Positions 32,441 through 42,651 of a stretch of 64,000 bases of DNA are shown here, in pieces. The notes beneath the pieces are model-generated. The model saw only the letters and a program-made list of their open reading frames with translations, was not told the DNA's origin and searched no databases. Numbering within the stretch: position 1 is the first letter of the stretch; each line of letters starts with the position of its first letter. Source of the DNA: Ilex aquifolium (lineage: Eukaryota; Streptophyta; Magnoliopsida; Aquifoliales; Aquifoliaceae); the NCBI GenBank assembly GCA_951799425.1, contig OX637394.1, positions 5,343,501-5,407,500 of the forward strand, given 5' to 3'. The position numbers were made by a program, and so were the translations under genes.

Positions 32441-33064
32441 GGGTTCGTTTGTTTAGCGGGAGAATGGTAAAAAATGCAAGAAAGAGAAATTTTTAAAATT
32501 TTTCATGTATTTGGTTAGTATGAAAATGAAAATGATAGAAAAAATAATTTTCTTTCATCCTTGAATTTTCTCACAAATAACCAACATTTTTTTCTTATAA
32601 AAAATACAAGGAAATGCAAGAAAGTTATGATCTATAACTAACTTCCCATTTTACCCTTATTTTTCTTAAAATATTTTATTGGTTATTAATTTTAAAAAAT
32701 TTTGGTATTAATTTAATTAATCACATAATTTGGCCCAAAGACTTTTGTGTTGGTGACTATCTTAAAATTAGGTTTCGAACCACTTTTTTAAAAAATTTTA
32801 ACTTTCAATTGTAATTACATATTTTTTTTCTTTTTTAGACCGATTTAATATAATTAAGGGTAATTTAGACAATTATAAAAAAATTCTTATGACTTTACTT
32901 TCTTTCAAACAATATAATGAAATTGTTTTAAACTTTTCTCGTAAATTTTTCATTCTAACCAAATACATTCATAAAAATATATTTTCTACTATTTTCTTTT
33001 CTTTCACTTCACTTTCTATTATTTTCACTTTCCATCATTTTTTTCTTCCTAATCAAACGGACTC
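32441..33064. mobile_element. MITE just upstream of the dCTP pyrophosphatase gene
   Basis: Ends GGGTTCGTTTGTTTAG and, complemented, GAGTCCGTTTGATTAG. Internal TGTATTTGGTTAGTATG on the left has its complement near 32955-32975. ATA flanks both sides (32438-32440, 33065-33067), compatible with a 3-bp duplication. The 624-bp AT-rich body is non-coding. Superfamily uncertain; PIF/Harbinger-like is most likely. It ends 50 bp before the TATA box of the next gene. Confidence 0.6.
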
Positions 33065-33113
33065 ATAAAGGCGTAAAGGTTTTTCCCTCTTGAAAAACTA
33101 GGCCTGCTCTTTT

Positions 33114-33126
33114 TATATATATAAAA
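33114..33126 (+). promoter_or_regulatory. TATA box of the dCTP pyrophosphatase gene
   Basis: TATATATATAAAAA lies 112 bp before the start codon at 33238, giving a leader of about 80-90 nt. Position and sequence fit a plant TATA promoter. Confidence 0.6.
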
Positions 33127-33237
33127 ACAAACAAGCTTCTCGTTGTCCATCAATCTTCTCTATCTTCATATTGTTTTGCCTGAGGTTGTCTCTGGTCTCA
33201 TCCCAGAGGTGTGTGGGGGTGGTGTGAGGAGAGAGAG

Positions 33238-34180
33238 ATGACGGGGGTTTTAGAAGGAGAAGAAAGTGTTACCCTCGACCTTCTCAGGCACAAAATGGCT
33301 GAGTTTGCTAAGGAAAGAGACTGGGAACGGTTTCACAGCCCCAGAAACCTCCTCTTGGCTCTGGTAAAACTTCTCTCTCTCTCTCTAGATCTATCTTGTG
33401 GGAGTGTGTTTGTGTTGTTGTTAGACTTGGTTTTTAGTGAGTTTTGGTCACACAAACGATTTCAGGCGAACCCCTTCGAGTGTTTTTAGGATTCATAATG
33501 GACAGATGATCAGTTCATAATGGACAGATGATTTCGATATGGGTTGAAGATTTGACCAATTAAATCTATCAACAACCCACATGAAAAATAATTAATTTCT
33601 CCAAGTTTACCACTACCTCGATTTTCTAAAACACAACTTTCTTGCAAATTGCAACTTGATTTCTTCTTCTTTTCTCCTTTTTTTTCTTTTCTTAAAACTC
33701 AAGGAAGTGTTTTTAAACGTGGTCTGTGAATGTTTTTTCAAGGGTCAGACCCCAACTTTTTTTTCGCTTTTAGCTTTCTCTTTCTTGTCATGCCCTGAAC
33801 AGAACACGATCCAACACAGTAAATCTTTGTTTGTTTGTTTTTTGGACTTTTCTGAGATGAGATTTGGTCACTGTGATATATGATTCTCACAGGTGGGAGA
33901 AGTTGGAGAGCTTTCTGAGATATTCCAGTGGAAAGGAGAGGTTCCAAAGGGACTTCCAGATTGGGGAGAAGAAGAAAAAGAACATCTTGGTGAAGAACTC
34001 TCAGATGTTCTTCTCTACCTTGTTAGACTCTCTGACATTTGTGGGATTGATCTTGGTAAAGCTGCTCTTCGCAAGATTGAGCTTAATGCCCTAAAATACC
34101 CAGCTGGCCCTTGCAAATGTTCCTCCAAGAAACACAAGAACAACAACAATGGCAAGAAGAACAACGATTCAGAGGGTTAA
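33238..34180 (+). CDS. dCTP pyrophosphatase 1-like (MazG-type)
   Basis: Two exons, 33238-33363 and 33893-34180, encode 137 aa. The intron is phase 0 with GT-AG borders. The protein is an all-alpha NTP pyrophosphatase of the MazG/DCTPP1 family. Residues 10-42 contain the LRHKMAEFAKERDWERFHSP segment, followed by GEVGELSEIFQW (the first ExxE metal-binding pair) and EELSDVLLYLVRLSDICGID (the ExxD pair). By family it hydrolyses dCTP and modified dCTPs to dCMP and pyrophosphate with magnesium, as a homo-oligomer, cleaning the nucleotide pool. After the conserved KYP the tail is a lysine/asparagine-rich low-complexity stretch (SSKKHKNNNNGKKNN), common in plant members and possibly a nuclear signal. 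Length is typical. It is bounded by a MITE upstream and a Helitron array downstream. Confidence 0.93.
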
Positions 34181-34875
34181 GTGAGAGATTGTTTGATCCT
34201 TGTGGTTTTAAAAGAGTAATATTAAGTGCACCAAGTGTGACTTTTTGGTTAGTTTCTATTTATGGAAATATTAGCTATTGCAGGATTTAGATGGTAGGTT
34301 TCCATATAGTACAGTCTTTATGATGGGCTTTATTTCATGGAGGCTAGTATGGGTGGCGTGTTTGGCATTTATTTTTTGGAGATTTTGTTTCTGTTTTGCT
34401 GCTGAAACGAATCACTTTGACAGGTTTGTGAGAGATTGTAGTGATTTCCTGTTATTATTGACTATTTCCATATGATAATGTAACATTCTAGACTATGTTT
34501 AATGGCTTTTTTTTTTCTTTCTTTTTTGTCCAAAGGGTATCAATTCGATTTTAGTATAACATAGAATCTGCCGACCCAGTATTTATACTAATTCTAACTC
34601 AAATTTTGAATGCTTACAATCGCTTCAAACAGAATTCGAATATAAGATCTCCGTATTAAATATCATTGAAATCTTATACTTTTGACATATTCCACGTGGA
34701 GATGATTATCCAGTTGTTATATCCTGTTTGAATAGCATCAGTTCTAGTTCAGTCAATTTATTTAAAAGTAAACACAGTGAATCAGAGACAAAAAATTATA
34801 TGTATCCTATAGACACAAATTTGACCGTGTTCGAACAAATGAATAACACCAAAAGATTTCTTATATATATATATA
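34181..34875. other. 3' region of the pyrophosphatase gene and spacer
   Basis: Presumed 3' untranslated region followed by AT-rich sequence up to the first Helitron. Open frames here are not supported. Confidence 0.5.
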
Positions 34876-35721
34876 CTAGTTATTGTCTGTGCCTGAAGGC
34901 ACAAAGTAATAAAAAATAAAAAATAATAAACATATTTGTATTCATATTCAAAATCAAATTACAAATATAGATGAGAGATAAATGAATTTAAGCATCGGTT
35001 GTAGTGCGGGTGAAAGGTGGTGGTGGTAGGAGACGGTGATGGTTGTGGTGGGTGACAATGACCGTGGTGACGGCGACGGTGGGGGCGACGGCGACGACAG
35101 TGGTGCCGGCGACGGTGGTGGCGACGACGACGACTATGATGGTGGCAGCGGCGGTGGTGATGGCGATGGTGGTGGTGGTGGCGATGATGGTAGTGGCGGC
35201 GATGACGATGGCGACACCGGTGGGAGTGGTGGTGGTGGTGGCGGCGATGACGGTGGTGGTGGTGGTGGTGATGGTGGCGGCGGTGGTGGTGGCGATGGTG
35301 GTGGCGGCGGCGACGATGGCGATGGCGGTGGTGGTGGCGGCGACGGCGACAGTGGCAGTGACGGTGGTGGTGATGGTGGTGGTGGTGGTGGTGGCGACGG
35401 TGACGGCGGTAGTGGTGGTGGTGGCGGTGGTGGTGGTAGAAATAGTGGCGGTGGCGGTGGCGGTGGTAGAGGTAGTGGTGGAGCGGTTTCAAACACTAAT
35501 TTTTTTTTAAAGTACTTATGAGAAATAATTTCTAGAAGTACTTTTAAAAAGTAACTCAAAACACACCCTTAGGAACCTATTTTTCCTATTAAATTTAGGG
35601 TGTTAATATTAGCCGTTAGATTAACTTTAAAGTAAAATTTAAAGTGATCTCAACCGCGAAAAGTAAAAGTCATTTTGTTTATCTTTTGAGATTTGAATTG
35701 TAAACTACTTTATTATATAAA
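34876..35721 (-). mobile_element. Helitron array unit D1
   Basis: On the minus strand the 3' end is hairpin GTGCCTTCAGGCAC (34902-34889), 9 nt, CTAG at 34879-34876, then T. The 5' end at about 35721 has TT in place of TC, before TATATAATAAAGTAG. The core 35015-35485 is an imperfect GGT/GGC array; the flanks match units D2-D4 and copy A at 4.0-5.3 kb. No coding capacity despite long open frames. Confidence 0.85.
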
Positions 35722-35725
35722 TATA

Positions 35726-36483
35726 TTAGTTATTGCCTGTGCCTGAAGGCACAGAGTAATAAAAAATGATAAACAATAAACATATTTGTATTCATATCCA
35801 AAATCAAATAACAAACATAGATGAGAGATAAATGAATTTAAGCATCAGTTGTAGTGGGGGGGGTGAGAGGTGGTGGTGGTAGGAGACGGTAATGGTTGTG
35901 GTGGGTGGCAATGACCATGGTGGCGGCGACGATGGCATCGGTGGCTGTGGCGATGGGGGGTGACGGTGGTGGCGGCGACGATGGTGGTGATGGTGGCGGC
36001 GGTAGTAGCAATGATGGTGGTGGCGATGGCGGCGGTGGTGGCGGTGGTGGCGGCGATGGCGGCAATGGTGGTAGTGGTGATGGCGGCAATGGTGGTGGTG
36101 GCGGCGACAACGGTGGTGGTGGTGGTTGTGGCGATGGTGGTAGCGGTGATGGCGATGGCGACGACAACGATGGTGGTGGTGGTGGCGACGACAACAGTTG
36201 TGGGGGTTGTGGCGGCGATGGTGGTGGTAGAGGTAGTGGTGGGGCGGTTTCAAACATTATTTTTTTTTAAAAGTACTTATAAGAAATAATTTTTAGAAGT
36301 ACTTTTAAAAAGTTACTCCAAACACACCCTTAGGGAGCATATTTTTTCTATTAAATTTAGGGTGTTAATATTAGCCGTTAGATTAACTTTAAAATAAAAT
36401 TTAAAGAGATCTTAACCGCGAATAACAAAAGTCATTTTGTTTATCTTTTAAAATTTGAATTGTAAGCTACTTTATTATATAGA
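35726..36483 (-). mobile_element. Helitron array unit D2
   Basis: 3' end CTAA (allowed CTRR) at 35729-35726 with hairpin at 35752-35739; 5' end TCTATATAATAAAGTAGC at 36483. The GGT/GGC core is about 35855-36245. Separated from D1 by only 4 bp. Confidence 0.85.
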
Positions 36484-37137
36484 GTAATTATTGTCTGTGC
36501 TTGAAGGCACAATTTAATAAAAAAATGGTAAACAATAAACATATTTGTATTCATATCCAAAATCAAATCACAAACATAGAGAAGAGATAAAATAATTTAA
36601 GCATTGGTTTGTAGTGGGGGGTGAGAGGTGGTGGGCGGCAATGGTGGTAGTAAGAGACGGTGATGGTTGTGGTGGGTGACAATGATTGTAGTGGCGGTGA
36701 TGGTGGCGAGGGCGGCGGCGATGATGGTGATGGTGGCGGCGGCGGTGGTGGTGGTGATGGCGGAGGCGACGGTGGTGGTGGTGGGGGGGGGTGGCGGCGG
36801 CGGTGGTGGCGACGACAACGACGAAAGTGGCGGCGGCGACGATGGTGACAGTGGTGGTGGTGTGGGTGGGGGTGGGGGTGGGGGTAGAGGTAGTGGTGGC
36901 GTGGTTTCAAACACTATTATTTTTTTAAAGTATTTATGAGAAATAATTTCTAGAAGTACTTTTAAAAAATCACTCCAAACATACCATTAGGACCCTATTT
37001 TTCCTATTAAATTTAGGGTGTTAATATTAGCTGTTAGATTAACTTTAAAGTAAAATTTAAAACGATCTCAACCGCGAATAGCAAAAGTCATTTTGTTTAT
37101 CTTTTGAGATTTGAATTGTAAGCTATTTTATTATATA
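36484..37137 (-). mobile_element. Helitron array unit D3
   Basis: The 3' tetranucleotide is worn (TTAC, 36487-36484), with hairpin variant GTGCCTTCAAGCAC at 36510-36497. It directly abuts the TC of D2 without a spacer. The 5' end is ATATAATAAAATAGC at about 37137, its leading TC reduced. The GGT/GGC core is about 36620-36900. Confidence 0.82.
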
Positions 37138-37922
37138 CTAGTTATTGCCTGTGCCTGAAGGCACATAGTAATAAAAGATGGTAAACAATAAACATATTTG
37201 TATTCATATCCAAAATCAAATCACAAATATAGAGGAGAGATAAATGAATTTAAGTGTCGGTTGTAGTGGGGGTGAAAGGAGGTGGTGGTAGGAGACGGTG
37301 ATGGTTGTGGTGGGTGGCAATGACCGTGGTGGCTGTGGTGGCGGTGGCGACGGCAGTGGTGGGGGCGGCGGTGGTGGCGACGACAGCGACTATGGCGGTG
37401 ATGGTGATGGCGGTGGTGGCGGCAGTGGTGATGGCTGTGGTGGTTATGGTGGTGGCAATGGTGATTGCAGTGGTGGTGGCGGCGACGACGACGACAGTTA
37501 TGGCAGTGGCGGGGGCGGTGGTGGCAGCTGTGGTGGTGGCGGCGGCGGCGGCTGTAGCGACGACGACGACGGGCTACGACGATGGTGGTGGTGGCTGCGG
37601 CGACGATGGCGACAATGGTGGTGATGGCGGTGGCGGTGGCGGTGGCGGCGATGGTGGTAGTGGCGGTGGTGGTGGTAGAAGTAATGTGGGGCGGTTTCAA
37701 ACACTATTTATTTTTAAAGTACTTATGAGAAATAATTTCTAAAAGTACTTTTAAAAAATCACTCCAAACACTTTTAGTGGCCTATTTTTCCTATTAAATT
37801 TAAGGTGTTAATATTAGCCGTTAAATTAACTTTAAAGTAAAATTTAAAACAATCTGAACCGCGAAAAGCAAAAGTCATTTTGTTTATCTTTTGAAATTTG
37901 AATTATAAGCTACTTTATTATA

Positions 37923-37928
<6 letters not shown>
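37138..37928 (-). mobile_element. Helitron array unit D4
   Basis: 3' end CTAG at 37141-37138 with hairpin GTGCCTTCAGGCAC at 37164-37151, abutting D3. The 5' end merges into a TA run near 37928. The GGT/GGC core is about 37265-37685. Shares the conserved 3' 120 bp and 5' 230 bp with D1-D3. Confidence 0.83.
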
Positions 37929-37955
<27 letters not shown>

Positions 37956-39489
37956 GGTTCAGTCAGAATGTCCAGGTCAGCTTAAGCACACCTCGACTAA
38001 TCCCCTCTCAAATCCTGTCAAAGACAGGTTATCTCCGAGATTAGGGTATTGATAAGGGATATATTCTTCATGGTTTGATCTTAAGAAATTGCCAATATTC
38101 AAACTCAGAATATTTGAATAAACAAATTAAATCATCTAAAAATATGTCGTGTTAACATGGAGGTGGTGTTATGTATGGACATATTCACATTAAGGGTGGC
38201 ATTTCATTCAATTTACTAATTATATTCACATTAAGGATACCCTTTGAATCACACACAAGCAAAATATTAGGTCCCACTTGTATCGGATAAGGGAGAATTT
38301 GGCTTTGTAATCGTGACAAAAACCTGACGCCCATCAAATACTTGTTGATAATTAAAAAATCAAATTAATATGGATTAAAATTCTCTTCAAATAATTATAT
38401 TTTAATTTTTTTTTCTTGACGGATTATTCTTTATTAACAAGTGAAAGGACTTGAATGGATGATAGATGAACGGTCAAAAATGGAATTGAGGAGAAAATAT
38501 ATTGGAGAGGATCTAACTCCAATTAATAGGGTCACCCTTCTACACCAAACAGTGATACCGAGAGTGAATATTATTATTTAGTTAATGTTGTTTAATAAAA
38601 TAAGAGGATGATTCTCCATTCACGTGTCGGATCTTCTGACGGATTATGCACGTTATTAAAAATATAATAAGCTTGATTATATAATCTAAATTGAATTGTT
38701 TATGAAGAGTCCTATATAGTTGGCTTGATTATCGCATCTAATTAGGTCCGTTGGTCACTTGGCTATAGGGCAGTAGATTGACAAAGTTGAGAATTTGTTG
38801 TTTTGATTGTTAAGCGATGTTGATGGGATTCAATCGTTACGTCCTTTATTTGTAGTCTTATCCTTATCAAACAAAATTGAGAACTGTTTTATACCAAATA
38901 AAAGGGTAATCCAAGGAGAGAGAGAGAGAGAGACTACATTATCATAATAACTAGTGAAACAATAAAATATGCAACTAATTGTCATGATATAAATCAGGGG
39001 ATTAAGTAGCTCTTATCCTGCAGACGCCCAAAATATTATTCACTGTCACACTTATGTCAACACAGTGGTAACATTTAAATTTTGTCCCAAAAAGAAATGT
39101 CTTAGTCATGCAATTATAATACTAACATAATAACATCAGTGGTTGAATCTAAGAGACAAGTTTTCACCATGGAAAAGCCATTAAAACAAGCTTTAGAGAA
39201 CATTACAAAACATAGTCCTGGGGGATTAATCGAGGTGCGCGTAAGTTGGTCTGGACACTTTTGACTATTAAACCCAAAAAGAAAAAAAAAATAAAGATAG
39301 ACATAAGTGGTTGACTATTGACATTAGGACCATTTGAAACACTATGATCCACGGCTGGTTGGTGGTTCAAGTATATGCCATCCCTGGGTGTTTGAGTTCA
39401 ATATAAATATATTAATTATCCTATGGTTATGACTAGGTACCGAAAAAGGTATTGTCCTGAACGAAATATGAACTGAATAAGAATTTGTT
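37929..39489. other. spacer with a pair of inverted CACCTCGACTAATCCCC motifs
   Basis: 37971-38005 (TCCAGGTCAGCTTAAGCACA and CCTCGACTAATCCCC) and 39221-39257 are inverted copies, about 80% alike. They could be ends of an old element of about 1.3 kb; no duplication was found. A (GA)n run is at 38918-38933. No gene. Confidence 0.45.
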
Positions 39490-39610
39490 CACTACAAGAA
39501 AAATGAGTATTGCTGACGTGCAAAGCCCAAAAACCTCTGACAAAACCCTTTCCCAACGTTAACCCGGCGTTTGTAACAAGTGTGGTCGGCGTCGAAAAAT
39601 CTTAATTTTG
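39490..39610 (+). mobile_element. CACTA (En/Spm) transposon terminus fragment
   Basis: CACTACAAGAAAAATGAG at 39490 is the canonical CACTA end. GC-richer subterminal sequence follows (GCTGACGTGCAAAGCC, CCCGGCGTTTG, GGTCGGCGTCG). The opposite end was not found in the window, so this is a truncated copy. Confidence 0.65.
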
Positions 39611-40638
39611 TACTTAGTGGAGTCAAGATGAGATAAAAGTGATTATGAAGAATTCTAATTGTGCAATTAATTCTAAATGTCAAGATCTATCTTAAAAGGT
39701 AGGATCGATCCCGAACGATTTTACTTTGTAGTAGCCTCATCAAAATGGGACATAACTTCAAACTTATTTTCTAGTAATTTCAAGAAATACAGAAAAATAG
39801 GTGAGGTTACCTTAGTCATACCCTAAGCTTATATAATCAGTTCACCTTGTCTCCCATTCATTGTCTGAAACTGACATAGCCCATGGTGCTTGGTCTTGAC
39901 TGGCCCAGCCCATCCAAAGTTTTGATAGCATGGGCTTTGCCCAAAACACTGTACCCTCAATTGATCATAAGCTTTGTCTACATATGCAACTGGCATAACC
40001 ATGTGTAGTTTGAATATTACTATTGAAACTTAATTTATTGACCTAATTTATTATAGTCTTTGGGTTAATTGTAGATCCCATCAAATATTTGAACTTCTTG
40101 TTAATTTAATAATTTCAATAAAATCACATCATTAAATCAATAAATTAAGTCAAATTTTTAAGTTTCATCGAAGTTTCATCAGACGAGATTTTGGGATCAA
40201 TTCTTCTCACTCCTCAATGAAGACAGTCATTAATTTGGGTTAATCGTAGATAGTGTGCATGCTTTTTTTTTTCTATCAGGAACTATTATAGAAAGAGGGG
40301 CAATGAAGTTTGAACCAGTGACTTTAAGGTCCAATAGTTGGGATAATGACTATTATACTGACCGCTAATCTCGATGATGTGCACGATTGTGTTACCCATA
40401 TCAATAGTAGTAGTTGGCTGAAAATTTAAATATTATTATCCAAAAAAATATATATATATATAGTTTGGCCTATTATAGAAGGAATATAACTTTGCTTAAA
40501 AGAGAATAGAACCAACTATAGATAAAAGAAAAGTGTTCAAATAACTTTTGGTTTGATAAACTACTGCTCCCACATGGCATTATTGGACTGTTCTGTGACC
40601 TTTGGTGGTTTCAAAATGACTTTGATTGTACTATAGTT
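39611..40638. other. intergenic sequence
   Basis: No exon or bounded repeat recognised. Its right end is the promoter region of the small gene at 40887. Confidence 0.5.
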
Positions 40639-40647
40639 TATATAAAA
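40639..40647 (+). promoter_or_regulatory. TATA box of the small conserved gene
   Basis: TATATAAAA, 240 bp before the start codon at 40887, implying a leader of about 210 nt. Assigned by sequence and position. Confidence 0.45.
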
Positions 40648-40886
40648 CAAAAGCTCACCACTCTATCTAATCATGACACCCACATCCCTAAAGATGAATA
40701 AAGGATGAAAAATTCCTTCATAGTGGCAATACTTTAATGCACAGCCCATAAACATAATCATTGTTATAATTGCAATCATAATGACCCTCATGATTAATTA
40801 ACTTTACTATAATTAAAGATAGCCTACTATTTAACAAAGAAAATTGACACAACACTAGCACACACAACCTAGCTACCTCATTAGCA

Positions 40887-41180
40887 ATGCTTAAGAGAAG
40901 TGGTTTTACAATCTCTCTGTCTTCCAACGCCACCGTGTTGGTTGGGTGGTGCCGGACTCGTCGAAGGCCGAGGAGGCGAAAAGGTAGCAGCATACGGCTA
41001 GGGAATAGACGCCGGGGGTTCTGCCTCCGGTGTCGGCCTGTTGTGCATTGGGGGGTGGTGTTGTGCCCTCTTCGAATGCTGAAGAAGCTTATCATGGAGA
41101 TGTTGTCGAATGGACAGTTCCTAGAGGCTTACTTCTGGTCTTTACCCTTTCTTCGTCCCCAGATGTTTCCCTTATGTTAA
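40887..41180 (+). CDS. small conserved plant protein of unknown function
   Basis: Single-exon frame of 97 aa starting MLKRSGFTISLSSNATVLV. It has a hydrophobic N-terminal stretch, a strongly basic centre (CRTRRRPRRRKGSSIRLG, NRRRGFCLRCRP) and a conserved-looking C-terminus (LRMLKKLIMEMLSNGQFLEA then YFWSLPFLRPQMFPLC). I recall short plant proteins of about 90-100 aa with the same MLKRSG start, basic middle and SLPFLRPQ-FPLC end, all uncharacterised. That shared architecture and the higher GC of the frame against its flanks support a real gene. An organelle-targeting or membrane-associated role could be guessed from the basic N-terminal half, but nothing establishes it. Confidence 0.75.
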   Translation: MLKRSGFTISLSSNATVLVGWCRTRRRPRRRKGSSIRLGNRRRGFCLRCRPVVHWGVVLCPLRMLKKLIMEMLSNGQFLEAYFWSLPFLRPQMFPLC

Positions 41181-41580
41181 TTGCTAACCAGTGTTTTTCT
41201 TCAACGCTTTTGTATCTTTTTGCATTTTCAAACCTGAATTGTAAAATGGAGTTCTTTTATTTTGGGCATGGTTTTACGTGTATGAGAGTGTTACTTGAAA
41301 GTAATATTTGATTATAAGGTTAGTTGCACAATTGGTCCTTAGAATTTAATGTTAGTGGTTCTTCGGTCTTCAAAATTTTAATTTCGTCAATTTGATCATC
41401 AATATTCACATGATTCGGCTAATATTGTCCTTTCCACCGTCTGAAAAAGTGACAAAAAATGTCATGTGTCTGACACATGAGAGTATTCGCGGATATTTTG
41501 GTATTTTATCACAATCCCTACATCCAAACACCGGTATCCCAAGTTTAACACAAAAATTGGCCGACCTATAATTTTAATTT
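41181..41580. other. 3' region of the small gene and repeat-like sequence
   Basis: From about 41325 the sequence (ATTGGTCCTTAGAATTTAA and onward) resembles the ends of the neighbouring MULE-like element and may be an older relative. Confidence 0.4.
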
Positions 41581-42548
41581 GGGTAAATTGCACTAATGAT
41601 CCCTAAAGTTTATCACTCATCACACTTTGGTCATTTAAGTTTCAATTTCATCCCCAAAGTTCAAACATTAAATCAACTTAATCAGCTTATAATAACACAG
41701 CCACCTCCTCCCCTTAGTTACCTGTAAGCTCACCACCACCTCCACCCACAAACCCAAACCTCTTGTTTGATTTTTTAGTTTTATTCCAATAGATAATATA
41801 ATTGTATACTAATTATGATTTTTTTTAAAAAAATTAAAATTTTTATTTTTGATTTTATTTTAATAAATGACATAATAGAACATGAATTACGATTTTTGGC
41901 TGTAAAATTCAAAATAACAAGAATTTTGGCTATAAAAATCATGTTTTATTATGAATGATTTAGACCCCTTATTTGATTTTTTTAGTTTTATTTCAATAGA
42001 TAATATAATTGTATACTAATTACGATTTTTGATTTTTATTTTTGATTTTTATTTTAGTAAATGATACAAAATAACAAGAATTTTAGTTATAAAATTTAAA
42101 ATATTTGATATTCTATCTTTGATTGAAGTATTTTTGTCTAAGTATAATATTTTAGACTTTAAGAGTTTAAGTATTATACGTTTACAAACTTTAGGAGGTC
42201 CGAGTGTAATTTACTAATGGATATACTAACGGTAAAGGTCTAAGTGTTATGCGTGTACAAACCTTAGGGAATTTGTGTGTAATATTTCAAATGTCAGAGA
42301 GTTTGAGTGATTAAGTGACGAACCTCGTCACTTTTTGTCTAGATTGTTGTATAATACCAAGAATGTCCTTAAAGAGATGCACGTGACATACACATGATAA
42401 TTTCTGTCTTTTTTTTTTGTAATTTTAATGGTAGTTACTGTCGAGGACTACATTGATTCAATGTGTAAACTTTAGGGCTAAAATTAAAACTTTAAAGAAT
42501 AAAGTGCAATAAATGGTAAATTTTAGGAATCATTGATACAATTTAACT
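41581..42548. mobile_element. MULE-like non-autonomous element
   Basis: Imperfect long inverted ends: GGGTAAATTGCACTAATGATCC on the left is matched by the complement AGTTAAATTGTATCAATGAT on the right, with similarity extending about 75 bp. Flanks TTTTAATTT (41572-41580) and TTTTTATTT (42549-42557) fit an 8-of-9 target duplication. An internal block around TTCCAATAGATAATATAATT is directly repeated at 41766 and 41975. Non-coding. Confidence 0.6.
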
Positions 42549-42651
42549 TTTTTATTTCTAAACCGACTATGAAATCGGTTACCCCAAGACCCCCAAATTT
42601 AACACAAAAATTGGCTAATCTCCCTGGTACGCTACCTCAGTCTCCAGGCTA

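Noticed and set aside
34889-37164. Regularly recurring palindrome GTGCCTGAAGGCAC, considered as a CRISPR-like array
   Set aside because: Spacing is 650-850 bp, not 30-70. The palindrome is the 3' hairpin of Helitrons and the genome is eukaryotic.
34959-37742. His-rich (MKPLHHYLY-type) and Pro-rich (MFETAPPLPLPPP-type) frames recurring in each Helitron unit
   Set aside because: The shared starts come from conserved Helitron flank DNA and the rest is the repeat core. Unit lengths differ without regard to frame, and no conserved domain is present.
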